A stretch of 64,000 nucleotides of DNA from Nitrospirota bacterium (GCA_015233895.1 JADFXG010000007.1:62001-126000), one strand, 5' to 3'; positions 16,486 through 26,098 are shown, numbered from the stretch's first letter. The notes: a model not told the origin generated them from the letters alone. Made by a program: numbers and translations.

Positions 16486-17982
16486 CTATATTGACTTAAG
16501 TGTCAAAATTAGAGCTTCGGCTTTTTTCAGAGTCTCAAAATATTCTTTCTCCGGTGTGGAATCAGCCACGATGCCGGCTCCTACCTGAAGGTGGGCAAAG
16601 CCGTCTTTTATTACAAATGTCCTGATGATTATATTTAGATCCATGTTTTTGTTGTAACCAATATAGCCGCATGAACCGGTGTATGGGCCTCTTAGCACTG
16701 GTTCCAGTTCGTCAATTATTTCCATGCAGCGCACCTTTGGAACTCCGGTAATTGTGCCACCCGGGAAAACCGCCCGTATGACGTCAAAGCAGTCCTTATC
16801 CGGTTTAAGCTCTCCGGTTACATTTGATACAATGTGGATTACGTGAGAATATGCCTCGGTTATCATCATCTCATCAACGCGTACGGTTCCGTAGCTGCAA
16901 ACCCGTCCGATGTCGTTCCTTTCTAAATCTATCAGCATAATGTGTTCGGCACGTTCTTTTTCATTAAGCAGAAGTTCTGCCGTAAGTTTTTCGTCCTCCG
17001 AAAAATCACTGCCTCTTGGCCGAGTGCCTGCTATCGGCCTTGTGTCTGTCGTTACCGGACTTTTTCCATCTGAGAGATTTACTCGTATCAGCCTCTCAGG
17101 AGATGAACTAACGATCGAATAGTCATCAAAATCAAAGTAACAGGCAAACGGGGACGGATTTATAGCTGAGAGTTTCAGATAAATCTGCCACGGGTCGGCA
17201 TCGTTGATTTTAGCTGAAATTCGCTGCGAAAGATTAGCCTGAAAAATATCTCCGGCTTTTATGTACTCAAGAGCACGGCTTACCATCTCCATGTAACGGG
17301 ATTTGTCCCCTGCATTGTTTATGATTTCAGGTTTAATCCCGTTGTAAGGCAAAATTTCAGGCGCATCCGGGATGTCTATGAGAGTTGTCTTTACGAAAAG
17401 CTCAATCTCTGCCACGGCTTCATCATAGAGAGTGCCAAGGTCAATGTCTAACGCATTAAAGCCGAATTTGTATTCCCTTACCCCTGGGCACAGAATAAAC
17501 CAGCCCTTCTTTTGTTTATGGTCAAAGGATAAGAGCCTGTCAATCATAAAGAAGTGGGCATCGGGAATTTTTAAGTCATCGAGGGTGGTCTTTGGGATTT
17601 TTTCAAGGAATCGCACAAAATCATAACTAAGCATTCCGCAAGCCCCCCCCTGAAATGGTGGTAACTCTGGGTTATGGTGCTGCGGATAAGCCTCAATGAG
17701 TTCCCTCAGACGCTTTAACGGGTTTTTGTAAGATATTGCATCTCCCTCATCAGATTTAACATAGAGAGAGGAATCCTTGTATATTATAGTTAAGTACGGG
17801 GCAAATCCAGCATATGAGTACCGGGCAATATTAAAGTTTCCCTTTATACTTTCTAAGAGGAATGAGTTTTTGGCAGCAACTGCTGCATAATAACCAGCCG
17901 GCCTTTTGTAAGGAATTTCTGAGTAAAGCGGCGGGATTTTACCCCTTTTCGCAATATCTAAAAAATCCCTCCTGCCGGGCAT
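16486..17982 (-). CDS. trpE: Anthranilate synthase component I family (TrpE/PabB)
   Basis: About 498 aa from ATG 17982 (a TTG at 17994 is the alternative). The chorismate-binding domain is complete: RPIAGTRPRG, the ERAEHIMLIDLERND block, TITGVPKVRCMEIIDELEP and the QVGAGIVADS motif. The motif is PIAGT rather than PIKGT; the Lys form marks PabB, so chorismate to anthranilate is the more likely reaction. No trpG/pabA glutaminase or other trp gene lies nearby, so the partner must be elsewhere. The trpE symbol is tentative against pabB. Confidence 0.8.
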   Translation of the reverse strand: MPGRRDFLDIAKRGKIPPLYSEIPYKRPAGYYAAVAAKNSFLLESIKGNFNIARYSYAGFAPYLTIIYKDSSLYVKSDEGDAISYKNPLKRLRELIEAYPQHHNPELPPFQGGACGMLSYDFVRFLEKIPKTTLDDLKIPDAHFFMIDRLLSFDHKQKKGWFILCPGVREYKFGFNALDIDLGTLYDEAVAEIELFVKTTLIDIPDAPEILPYNGIKPEIINNAGDKSRYMEMVSRALEYIKAGDIFQANLSQRISAKINDADPWQIYLKLSAINPSPFACYFDFDDYSIVSSSPERLIRVNLSDGKSPVTTDTRPIAGTRPRGSDFSEDEKLTAELLLNEKERAEHIMLIDLERNDIGRVCSYGTVRVDEMMITEAYSHVIHIVSNVTGELKPDKDCFDVIRAVFPGGTITGVPKVRCMEIIDELEPVLRGPYTGSCGYIGYNKNMDLNIIIRTFVIKDGFAHLQVGAGIVADSTPEKEYFETLKKAEALILTLKSI

Positions 17983-18098
17983 TATTACCGCCAATGAGTG
18001 ACAATCTCCACAGGTACTAAGAGCGCCCGTTAAATTTAAAGGACAACTTCAACATTTCTAAACTATCATCCTGATATCATTAAAAATCATTGGCTTTT

Positions 18099-19031
18099 CT
18101 ACTTCTTGCATCGCTTGTTAAATTCTTCTTGTGTAAATCTATAATTCTGTGGTCCAAACACCTCAACGCAAAATGAGGCTGCAGTTGCTCCCATATCACA
18201 AGCCGCTCTGAGATTGTTGATGTCTAAAGACAGTCCTTTAAGCAATCCGCCCCTATAGGTATCTCCGGCACCGGTTGGGTCATTCACCTTAGCGGCTTGA
18301 ACTATAGGAATCTCCTCTGTGTGAACTTTGCCGTCCTTTAGAGTGTGAATTGAAGAGCCATCGTCACCCTTTGTGGTTATCACGGTTTTACATAGCGTTA
18401 GTAAGTCAGCGAGTGTTTTAGATGTTTTTTCCATAAACATGTTTAATTCGTAGTCGTTGCTTATAAAAATATAAGCGCCAGTTATCATTTCTATCAGTTT
18501 CTCGCCGCTCCATGCAGGAAGTGACTGACCGGGGTCAAATATATATCTGATACCCTTTTGTTTATAAACTTTGCAAAAGTTCATCATGTCATCAAGATTT
18601 CCCGGAGACACTATTGCTAAAGTATTGGCAGGGTCAAGAGAGTCAAAATTATAGGAGGATGGGAATTTCATGGCCCCTGGGTTAAAGCAAGTTACCTGGT
18701 TATCAGAGCAATCGGTAGTTATGTAAGCGCCTGCCGTCAACTCTTCTCTGTATATCTTTATGTAATCTGTGGGAATGTTATTAGATTTAAGCCAATAATG
18801 ATAAGTATCAAAATCCTTGCCTGCCTGAGAAATTACAATCGGGGTTTCACCCAAAAGTGACAGTGTGTAAGCAATGTTACCAGCAGTGCCGCCAAAGTTC
18901 TCTCTAATGTTGTTTATCATAAAACACACGTTTATATTGTGCAGTTTATCCGGCAGTAAGTGATCTGAAAACTTACCCGGAAAATCCATAATCCTGTCAA
19001 ATGCAACAGAGCCCGACACTACTAATTTCAC
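18099..19031 (-). CDS. PfkB family carbohydrate/nucleoside kinase
   Basis: 310 aa. Both PfkB signatures are seen: an early GGTAGNIAYTLSLLG and a late NDPTGAGDTYRGG with the catalytic Asp (GAGD). The N-terminal SGSVAFDRIMDFPG strand and overall length fit the adenosine kinase/ribokinase side of the family. The exact substrate cannot be set from motifs. It lies between trpE-like and uvrC on the same strand, without evident coupling. Confidence 0.85.
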   Translation of the reverse strand: MKLVVSGSVAFDRIMDFPGKFSDHLLPDKLHNINVCFMINNIRENFGGTAGNIAYTLSLLGETPIVISQAGKDFDTYHYWLKSNNIPTDYIKIYREELTAGAYITTDCSDNQVTCFNPGAMKFPSSYNFDSLDPANTLAIVSPGNLDDMMNFCKVYKQKGIRYIFDPGQSLPAWSGEKLIEMITGAYIFISNDYELNMFMEKTSKTLADLLTLCKTVITTKGDDGSSIHTLKDGKVHTEEIPIVQAAKVNDPTGAGDTYRGGLLKGLSLDINNLRAACDMGATAASFCVEVFGPQNYRFTQEEFNKRCKK

Positions 19032-19101
19032 CTAAGTTTCCTCCGATATAACATATTCAAAGATTTTTCTAAATCTATGGTTTAAAGCCACTTGAGGTAT
19101 T

Positions 19102-20916
19102 TTAAGCTATTTCGGTGACTTTTTGTAAGCCCTTCAAAACTATTTCGGCAAGTTTTTTATTAAATCCGTCTATTTGTGAGATTTCATCAACAGTTGCGTT
19201 TCTTATGGCGGTAATACCATCGAAGTGTTTAAGTAAAGCCATCCTGCGCTTCTTTGAAATACCGGTAATTTTCTCAAGCGGCGATGCCATAACCCGCTTT
19301 GCCCTGAGCTTTTTATGGTACGTTATGGCAAAACGGTGCACCTCATCTCTGACCCGTTTTAAAAATAATGATGACGGCAGTCCGTCCTCTAAATTTAATG
19401 GTTTTCGATTTTTATCCGGAAAAAACACACGGTCTGGCTTTTTTGCTATTGATACAACCGTAATTGCAGCTAAATCCGGCATATCTCCGGCACTTAGGTC
19501 TTTCAGGGCATTAATAGCAACCTCAAGCTGACCGCGTCCTCCGTCAATTATTATAAGCTCCGGCATATTTTGGCCAAGATTTTTAGCAGTACGATCGAAG
19601 GTTTCTCTCATCATCGAGTAATCATCAACGCCTGTTACAGTTTGTATTTTGAGATGCCTGTAAAATTCTTTTTTAAATCCTCCGTTTTGCCAATATATAA
19701 AAGCTCCAACCGATTCGCTGCCCGATATGGTGGAAATATCAAATGCGCCTATTGAGGCCGGAGTTTTGTTAAGTTTAAGCCGGTAGCTAAGTTCATCCAG
19801 AATAAACGAATCCGAGCTGCCTTGTCGCAGTTTAAAAGAAGTTGCAGCGTTTTCATTTGCCATTTTAAGCAGGTTCTCTTTTTTATCGTCTTTTGGAACG
19901 GTTATTTTGACAACTGTGCCGCGCTTTTTTTTAAGCCACTTCATAAGTGTCTCTCTGTGCTCAGGTTTTTCATTTACCACAATCTCTCCCGGTGGGTATA
20001 TGTCTTTGTTATAAAACTGCTCTATAAATGTGGAAATCAGCTCTTTTACCGAAACTCCGCCAATGTCTTTTATGTAGAAGTCTTTTACGCCGGTTAGACA
20101 ACCGTTTCTTACAAAAAACACATTTATGAGACCCTCAGAGCCTGTATGATAAAGACCGAGAACGTCCATATCGGCAAAGTTGACGTCAACCACCTTTTGC
20201 ATCTCCCATGCAGTTGCTATAGCCTTTATTTTATCTCTGTATTTAGCTGCAACCTCATATTGCAAAGAATCCGAGTATCTGTCCATTTTTTCGGTAAGTT
20301 TATCAAGTAATGACTGGCGCTTACCGTTAAGAAATTCAATAACTTCTTTAACATGCTCCATGTAATCGTCATAACTAATGAGTCCCACACAGGGAGCGCT
20401 GCAAAAACCCATCTGGTAGTCAATACATGCGCGGGTTATACTCTCAAGGCGATAGTTACATGTACGCAGCGGGAAATTTTTCCTGATAAAATCGAGGATT
20501 TCTCTCATGCTCTTTGAGGATACATAAGGCCCCGTGTAAACATTCCCGTCGTTATGAACTCGCCGTACCACGTCAATTTTAGGCCAATTCTCGGTCAGTG
20601 TGACTTTAAGGTACGGGTAGTTTTTATCGTCTTTCAGGATTATGTTATATTTAGGACGGTGTTGTTTAATTAGATTGGCTTCAAGGGCAAGCGCTTCCAC
20701 TTCGGATTCGGTGACGATAAAGGTAAAATCATGTGCCTCTCTGACAAGTGCAGACTTTCTCAGATCACTTTTGATACTTGCATTAAAATAGCTGCGCAGG
20801 CGATTTCTCAGAATCCGTGCCTTCCCGACATAGAGGATGCTTTCCTTTGCAGTCTTAAACATATAGACTCCGGGGGCAGCGGCAACGGTTTTCAGTTTTT
20901 CCGGTATCTTATTCAT
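19102..20916 (-). CDS. uvrC: Excinuclease ABC subunit C
   Basis: 604 aa, full length. N-terminal GIY-YIG nuclease domain (APGVYMFK...ILYVGKA) makes the 3' incision; a Cys cluster (CNYR...CIDYQMGFCSAPCVG), UVR motif, RNase H-like nuclease domain (FDISTISGSESVGAFI) and C-terminal helix-hairpin-helix pairs follow. It acts with UvrA and UvrB in nucleotide excision repair. No ribosome site is obvious before the ATG. Confidence 0.96.
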   Translation of the reverse strand: MNKIPEKLKTVAAAPGVYMFKTAKESILYVGKARILRNRLRSYFNASIKSDLRKSALVREAHDFTFIVTESEVEALALEANLIKQHRPKYNIILKDDKNYPYLKVTLTENWPKIDVVRRVHNDGNVYTGPYVSSKSMREILDFIRKNFPLRTCNYRLESITRACIDYQMGFCSAPCVGLISYDDYMEHVKEVIEFLNGKRQSLLDKLTEKMDRYSDSLQYEVAAKYRDKIKAIATAWEMQKVVDVNFADMDVLGLYHTGSEGLINVFFVRNGCLTGVKDFYIKDIGGVSVKELISTFIEQFYNKDIYPPGEIVVNEKPEHRETLMKWLKKKRGTVVKITVPKDDKKENLLKMANENAATSFKLRQGSSDSFILDELSYRLKLNKTPASIGAFDISTISGSESVGAFIYWQNGGFKKEFYRHLKIQTVTGVDDYSMMRETFDRTAKNLGQNMPELIIIDGGRGQLEVAINALKDLSAGDMPDLAAITVVSIAKKPDRVFFPDKNRKPLNLEDGLPSSLFLKRVRDEVHRFAITYHKKLRAKRVMASPLEKITGISKKRRMALLKHFDGITAIRNATVDEISQIDGFNKKLAEIVLKGLQKVTEIA

Positions 20917-21071
20917 AATGACAGTAAGGACATGTTATTGTGATTTTGCTACATGGATTTTCGCTAAAAATTAGTAGTTCGATCGCAGATTTATGCAGCA
21001 TGTTCCATTCAAGTATATACATTATAATTATTACCAAAGAAATATACAATTTACTATAATAATACGGAACA

Positions 21072-21569
21072 TCATTCTTTTTTGGCTCTACCAATTAGGG
21101 TTTGACAACAAAAACCAGTCTCTAAAGAAATAATGACGAGTGAGAAAGTTATATCTTTTGTGCCAATTCGTTCAAGCATTAAGAATATAGTCACAACAGA
21201 CGACAAAAAAGGATATGAAAACTCATAAAAATCAAATTCTATTTTTGGTTTAACGAATTCACTATCCTTATACTTGATCCTAAGTTTTGATATTTTTTTT
21301 GAACGATTTTCTATCTGCTGAGTTAAATATCTTGTAAATATCCCAAACAATAAAAATACCAATAGGATTATTTCTTTGTATGGGCTTGCGTTGTACCATT
21401 CATTGTTACCCAAAGTATTTGGTTGTGTATCAGCATTAATTTTGAATAAAATAACGATAGATATTATTACTAAAAAAATGAAGCCGATTCTTAAATATTT
21501 TTTTATGTTTTTTCTCTGAATTAGCCATATCAGTACAGAAAGCTGTAGGCCTATAATTAAATAAAACAC
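21072..21569 (-). CDS. Hypothetical membrane protein downstream of the caspase gene
   Basis: 165 aa, GTG start with AGGAG eight bases upstream. Hydrophobic segments at about 2-17, 28-44, 66-82, 119-135 and 140-157 suggest four to five TM helices, with a basic cytosolic loop (about 86-110). I do not recognise the family. It starts 29 bp after the caspase-like gene on the same strand and shares its AT-rich base use, so the two may form a unit: protease plus membrane component. Confidence 0.65.
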   Translation of the reverse strand: MFYLIIGLQLSVLIWLIQRKNIKKYLRIGFIFLVIISIVILFKINADTQPNTLGNNEWYNASPYKEIILLVFLLFGIFTRYLTQQIENRSKKISKLRIKYKDSEFVKPKIEFDFYEFSYPFLSSVVTIFLMLERIGTKDITFSLVIISLETGFCCQTLIGRAKKE

Positions 21570-21598
21570 GACTCATTCTCCTAAAGCAATGTCACTGA

Positions 21599-23533
21599 TC
21601 ATTTCCTACTTCCTCGCAAGAATAATACTTTACCACCACCATAATCATCAAGTGTAGCATAATTTACTTGTTGATTTATATTGTGTTTTGCTGCTTCTCC
21701 AGCAACTTCATTTCTTACATAAATGGATAGTTCATCAAACTGTATAATACCATCTTCATTCAAATCTGCTTTTCCTTCTAAGCCACTAATAAGAGCTTTT
21801 GTAAAAACTCCACCACTTAACTCTAAGGCAAGTTGATCTTTGGTACCCGCTACCAATACATTCCTTGACGGTGATATTGTATCATTACGAATAATTGCAA
21901 GCTCTTTAAATTTTTTAAACTCTTGTACTTCTTCTTCGCTTTTATTACCTTCTAATCTGTTGGGTAAAGCTAATCCAGCCATACACGAATCAATTGTTAA
22001 CAAAACATGTTTGGCTTTAATAGATTCAAAATGCTTATCTGTTAAATCTTTCATGCGAAGGCTGGTTAATGCTGGTTTAGACTTGTCGTAATCATAAGTT
22101 ACAAGATAGCCGCTTTTTTCCTTAGCAGTACCTATTTTCCCTAAATCAATTCCATGCCCACCAAAATAGATAAAAAGTCTATCTGTTTTTTCATAAACTC
22201 CACCCACGTAAAATTTCTTTAAAATATTCTCTATATTGGCAACGGTAGCATTATCTTCAAAAAGTGTTATAATATTTCCATCTGGAAAACCCAACTCTTT
22301 TAAGGTGTTTTTTAATTTCTTTCCGTTACTCACCATAAAACCTAATTGTTTAAAACCAGTTCCTTTTCTTTTGAGAGTGTCATTTCTTCTCTCATAGTCA
22401 TCAACTGCAATTATTAGTGCATAGCTATTCTTATAGGGATTCTCAAAAATTTCAAGTTTTTTATTTTTACCCTTGTACCATAAAGACATTGCATAACCGG
22501 GTATTTGGTTAAGGCCATTTTTGAATATTGTTTCCTTTGGTGTTTGTTTCTCTGAATTAACAGAATAAGAAATTGTTGCATTGTCAATAGATTTCTTTTT
22601 TAAAGTGTTTCCATTTACATTTATCTCATCATATCCACCAAGTGAAGATATTTCCTGAAAATTTTCACCAAAATCAATATCAATAGTAAATATATCTTGT
22701 GGAGCTTTTATTAGATGTGCACGATGAATATTTTTTCCTGCAACTGTTGGATGTTGCTTAAATTTTGTGTCTTTAAGTATTTTACGATAGACATAATTAT
22801 GCGCCTCTTCCATAGAAATAAAGCCATCCCCATCTAGATCGTTCTCTGGTAGTTGTAATGCCTGTATTAGGTAATGAGTAAAACTATCTTTTGGATCGTC
22901 AGGTGTTGCTTCGTCTTGTTTAGATGCTGATAGTACAGAAACATTAGGATATTTAAGCATTAACTTACTAATTAGAGAATCACCTATATTACATCCATCA
23001 CCAATAAACATTAAATGACCATCTTTATTTATAGACAGCTCTACCATATCCATAAGTGTAATAGAATTATGAGTATTATATCCTGTTTTGTTATCATTAC
23101 TTATATATGTATCGTATGTTATCAAAAATAGCTCAGGCTCTTTTTCGTCATAAAGTGCATGACCAGACCAATAGATAATTAAATCGTCATTATCAGACAT
23201 TTTAGATTTAAAATCAGTAAGTACTTTTTTTATATTATTATATGTTGCGTTATCATCTTTTAATATTACATAATTATCTGGCTCTACTAATCCATTTGAT
23301 TTATTGCTTAATATCTTCGACATTTCTGTAGCATCATGAACGGCTCCGAAAAGCTTTTGTATAGAACGATAATTATCAATACCTATAAAAAGCGCATAGG
23401 TCGTTTTCTTTACAACAATCCCACAATCCGCACCATTAATTACAATAAGCAAAAAGAGTGTTGTTAATAAATAAAATATATAAACGACTCTAATATGATT
23501 TCCATATTTAAAATTATACAGTAGTGATTTCAT
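21599..23533 (-). CDS. Exported tandem caspase-like protease with two EF-hand loops
   Basis: 644 aa. A TM or signal segment (about 16-35) is followed by two caspase (C14) domains. Domain 1 has H125 (YWSGHA) and C181 (GDGCNIG); domain 2 has H460 (FGGHG) and C517 (IDSCMAG). Each domain is followed by a canonical EF-hand loop, D232-E243 (DLDGDGFISMEE) and D590-E601 (DLNEDGIIQFDE), suggesting calcium control of each protease unit. A beta-rich linker (about 280-360) separates the halves. Both His-Cys pairs look intact. Base use is more AT-rich than that of neighbours. The role, perhaps programmed death or defence, is inferred from the family only. Confidence 0.88.
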   Translation of the reverse strand: MKSLLYNFKYGNHIRVVYIFYLLTTLFLLIVINGADCGIVVKKTTYALFIGIDNYRSIQKLFGAVHDATEMSKILSNKSNGLVEPDNYVILKDDNATYNNIKKVLTDFKSKMSDNDDLIIYWSGHALYDEKEPELFLITYDTYISNDNKTGYNTHNSITLMDMVELSINKDGHLMFIGDGCNIGDSLISKLMLKYPNVSVLSASKQDEATPDDPKDSFTHYLIQALQLPENDLDGDGFISMEEAHNYVYRKILKDTKFKQHPTVAGKNIHRAHLIKAPQDIFTIDIDFGENFQEISSLGGYDEINVNGNTLKKKSIDNATISYSVNSEKQTPKETIFKNGLNQIPGYAMSLWYKGKNKKLEIFENPYKNSYALIIAVDDYERRNDTLKRKGTGFKQLGFMVSNGKKLKNTLKELGFPDGNIITLFEDNATVANIENILKKFYVGGVYEKTDRLFIYFGGHGIDLGKIGTAKEKSGYLVTYDYDKSKPALTSLRMKDLTDKHFESIKAKHVLLTIDSCMAGLALPNRLEGNKSEEEVQEFKKFKELAIIRNDTISPSRNVLVAGTKDQLALELSGGVFTKALISGLEGKADLNEDGIIQFDELSIYVRNEVAGEAAKHNINQQVNYATLDDYGGGKVLFLRGSRK

Positions 23534-23655
23534 ATCTCTATATTTAAAGATATATTAAAAAATTCAATATATAAAAGTAAATTCACCTTATGTTAGCTAA
23601 AGGGAAGAAGGACAAGGTGGAGCACTCTCTGACCATTTTGTCAGCGTTAGGTAGT

Positions 23656-23949
23656 TTAAACGGAACATGGAATTATGGCCTCAACAGCCTTAGAGTATAT
23701 CTTTTTAGCCTCCTCCAGATCATACATGATTTGTAGGTTTAACCAAAACTCCGGTGGAACATTAAAATATTTACCAAGCTTCAGAGCTGTTTCGGTTGTT
23801 ATATTTCTTTTACCTTTTATGATTTGACTCAAACGTGTTTGAGTTAATCCGGTTTCTTTGCAAAGTTTATATGCTGACACACCCATAGGCTTAAGAAACT
23901 CCTCTTTAAGTATCTCTCCGGGATGAATATTTTTTAATACAGTCATCAT
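23656..23949 (-). CDS. higA: HigA family antitoxin
   Basis: 97 aa. The opening HPGEILKEEFLKPMGVSAYKL and the helix-turn-helix TGLTQTRLSQIIKGKRNIT are diagnostic of the HigA (VapI) group, and the C-terminal FWLNLQIMYDLEEA segment completes it. An AGGAGG site precedes the ATG. It follows higB by 14 bp, the toxin-first order usual for higBA. It binds the toxin and represses its own promoter. Confidence 0.92.
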   Translation of the reverse strand: MMTVLKNIHPGEILKEEFLKPMGVSAYKLCKETGLTQTRLSQIIKGKRNITTETALKLGKYFNVPPEFWLNLQIMYDLEEAKKIYSKAVEAIIPCSV

Positions 23950-23963
23950 AATTACCTCCTATC

Positions 23964-24251
23964 TTAATGATAATCCAATATTTCTACGTCATAAGCATTA
24001 TTGTCAAGCCATCTGAAGCAAATCCGCCATTTCTCATTAATTCTTATGCTCCACTGACCTTCTCTGTCTCCTCTAAGCGCCTCCAATTTGTTTCCAGGTG
24101 GTACCGCTAAGGTCTCAATATTTGTGGAGGCAGCAATCATTCTCAATTTTCTCCTTGCAATTACATATAAATCGGAAGGAAGTCTGATTTTTTTGGAAAA
24201 AACTCCCTCCCAAATAAACCTTGCATCCTCATTTTTAAAGGATACTATCAT
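23964..24251 (-). CDS. higB: HigB/RelE-type toxin
   Basis: 95 aa of the RelE/ParE fold. The pattern L..L..PPGNKLEALRGDREGQWSIRINEKWRICF is the plasmid-killer/HigB signature with the Arg residues used in mRNA cleavage at the ribosome. It is first in the higB-higA pair, directly below a candidate promoter/operator. It appears intact. Confidence 0.9.
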   Translation of the reverse strand: MIVSFKNEDARFIWEGVFSKKIRLPSDLYVIARRKLRMIAASTNIETLAVPPGNKLEALRGDREGQWSIRINEKWRICFRWLDNNAYDVEILDYH

Positions 24252-24279
24252 TGATTAATACTAACATTATACGATAGTA
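24240..24279 (-). promoter_or_regulatory. Promoter and inverted-repeat operator of higBA
   Basis: ATACTATC (24242-24249) and GATAGTAT (24272-24279) face each other across the start region of higB, and a minus-strand TATAAT -10 lies between them. Autoregulation by the HigA-HigB complex would place its operator here. The -35 is weak. Confidence 0.45.
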
Positions 24280-24307
24280 TTTGTAAACAAAAATTGATTT
24301 AGGCATC

Positions 24308-25144
24308 TTATTCCTGAATAATAACCATCCTGTCAAGGCCGGCATAATCTTTCTTAAACTGGATATTTTTGTATCCGGCATCTGCGGCAATTTTTTGGAT
24401 GTCTGCTGCCTCATCATAACCAATCTCTAAGACAATCAGAGATTTCTCCAAACGCATATGGTTTTTAGCCTGCTCAATGATTTTTCTGTAATACTTAAGC
24501 CCATCCGCACCTCCGTCAAGAGCCTCAACCGGCTCGTAGCAGCAGATCTCAGGGTCAAGACCGCTAATGTCACCGGTTTTTATATATGGAGGGTTTGAGA
24601 TAACAGCATTAAATTTTGTATTTACCGTTGGCTCAAAAAGATTACCATGAAGAAAAATCACATTGCTAATTGAATTAATCAACGCATTTTCACGTGCATA
24701 AGTAAGCGCTTTTTCTGATATATCAACGCCATAGACAAGTGAATTCGGAAACGCTTTGGCAAGGCTTATCGCAATCGGACCACTGCCTGTACATAAATCT
24801 AAAATCGTAAGCGGTTCGGTAAAATTCTCTTTCAGTAGCCTGATGGTCTCTGAGGTGACAAGTTCGGTCTCAGGTCTGGGAATCAGGACGCCGGGGCCAA
24901 CCTTTAAAGTTAAATCCAAAAACTCTACTTCTGATGTTATGTACTGAAGCGGCTCCCTCATTAAGCGGCGCGCTATTATGTCCTGGTACAAATCTTCTGT
25001 TATTTCCGGGTTATCCCTGTAGAGAGATGTCTTATTAGTTTTCAGGGTGAAACAGACAATGAGTTCCGCCTCTTTTTCAGAGGCGCTGATACCAACGCTT
25101 TTTAGGAGAGCTGATATCTTCCGTATTGCTTCATTTGCTCTCAT
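24308..25144 (-). CDS. prmC: Peptide chain release factor N5-glutamine methyltransferase
   Basis: 278 aa from ATG 25144 (TTG 25156 is also in frame). The N-terminal helical domain is followed by the Rossmann methyltransferase: VLIPRPETE, DLCTGSGPIAISLA for SAM binding and the NPPY motif that holds the substrate glutamine. It methylates the GGQ motif of release factors 1 and 2. prfA, its common partner, is not adjacent. Confidence 0.93.
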   Translation of the reverse strand: MRANEAIRKISALLKSVGISASEKEAELIVCFTLKTNKTSLYRDNPEITEDLYQDIIARRLMREPLQYITSEVEFLDLTLKVGPGVLIPRPETELVTSETIRLLKENFTEPLTILDLCTGSGPIAISLAKAFPNSLVYGVDISEKALTYARENALINSISNVIFLHGNLFEPTVNTKFNAVISNPPYIKTGDISGLDPEICCYEPVEALDGGADGLKYYRKIIEQAKNHMRLEKSLIVLEIGYDEAADIQKIAADAGYKNIQFKKDYAGLDRMVIIQE

Positions 25145-25172
25145 ACCAAGCAGCAACCTAAATTATAATATT

Positions 25173-25285
25173 AAAGAGGAGATTACCACGTCGCTTCGCT
25201 CCTCGTAATGACGGATAGGACGCCCATGCGCACCCCCAGCCGTCATTGCGAACCCCCGGAGGGGGTGTGGCAATCTCCTCTTTTT
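25173..25285. repeat. REP/BIME-like imperfect inverted repeat
   Basis: The arms AAAGAGGAGATTACCAC and its near complement GTGGCAATCTCCTCTTT flank inner CGTAATGAC/GTCATTGCG segments and GC-rich hairpins. The form resembles dispersed extragenic palindromic units found in many genomes. The right half encodes the last residues of the zinc-ribbon gene. Confidence 0.65.
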
Positions 25286-25476
25286 ACTATGGCATTTAGT
25301 TCTATCTTTGAATGCAACTTGCTCTCAATTTCATACTCAAAAATTTTGCTGCAATACGGACAGGTTATTGTAATTGTATTGCCAGATTTACCATCATTGG
25401 CATCATCACCAGATGGCAGATTTATACCGCTTATCCCCCGGCAGTTTGGACACTTTACTCTCTTAAAAATTCCCAT
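25243..25476 (-). CDS. Small zinc-ribbon protein
   Basis: 77 aa. Two CxxC knuckles (C9-C12 and C39-C42) spaced by about 26 residues make a zinc-ribbon. The ribosome site is not strong. The last 13 residues (from KRGDC on) and the stop come from the REP-like repeat, so the original end may have been changed. Function unknown; the pattern is close to MJ0042-like or YgiT-like ribbons. Confidence 0.55.
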   Translation of the reverse strand: MGIFKRVKCPNCRGISGINLPSGDDANDGKSGNTITITCPYCSKIFEYEIESKLHSKIELNAIVKRGDCHTPSGGSQ

Positions 25477-25646
25477 TGTTTTAGTATATATTAAAGATAG
25501 TGGTGATGTTCAAGTTGTGGAATAGAATGTTGGTTATTTCCTCTGTAATGCCAGAATCCTCTCAAAAAAAAATAATTGGCATAAAACACGCAAAGTTTAT
25601 ATAATAGTGATATTGAAAGCAGTAAGAAAAGGGAATCAGACGATTT

Positions 25647-26048
25647 ATGATAAAAGGCAAGGTACTTGTACTTGATGATGAGGCTATCGTGCGTATAAGT
25701 TGTAAGAGAGTGTTAGAGGCTGAAGGATATAACGTTAGCGTAGCATCATCAGTAAAAGAGGCGGTGACGCTTCTGGAGAAGGAGCATTACGCCCTTGTGA
25801 TAACTGATTTATTGATGCCGGATGTGGACGGATTAGAGTTCCTTGAAATAATAAAACACAGATGGCCGTCTCTAAGGGCAATAGTTATGACTGGTTACGG
25901 CACTCAGGAGGCAAGACAAAAATCACTGGCGCTTGGCGCCTTAGAGTTTTTAAAGAAGCCATTTTTACCGGAGGAACTGGTAAGTGTCGTCATGGCTGCC
26001 GGTAACGCAAGGATGGAGTCGTACGATGATGACTATACACGCATTTAA
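25647..26048 (+). CDS. Single-domain response regulator
   Basis: 133 aa, complete receiver: D10-D11, phospho-site D54, T82 and K104. It starts a five-gene operon in which the next two products begin with clearly related receivers; all three share a Cys-Lys pair in the first helix (ISCK, MACK, RSCK), suggesting duplication. No kinase lies next to the operon. Confidence 0.88.
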   Translation: MIKGKVLVLDDEAIVRISCKRVLEAEGYNVSVASSVKEAVTLLEKEHYALVITDLLMPDVDGLEFLEIIKHRWPSLRAIVMTGYGTQEARQKSLALGALEFLKKPFLPEELVSVVMAAGNARMESYDDDYTRI

Positions 26049-26098
26049 TAGTAATTTAAGATATTCATATTTTTTAGATAAAAGGGAGGTTTGAAGCC

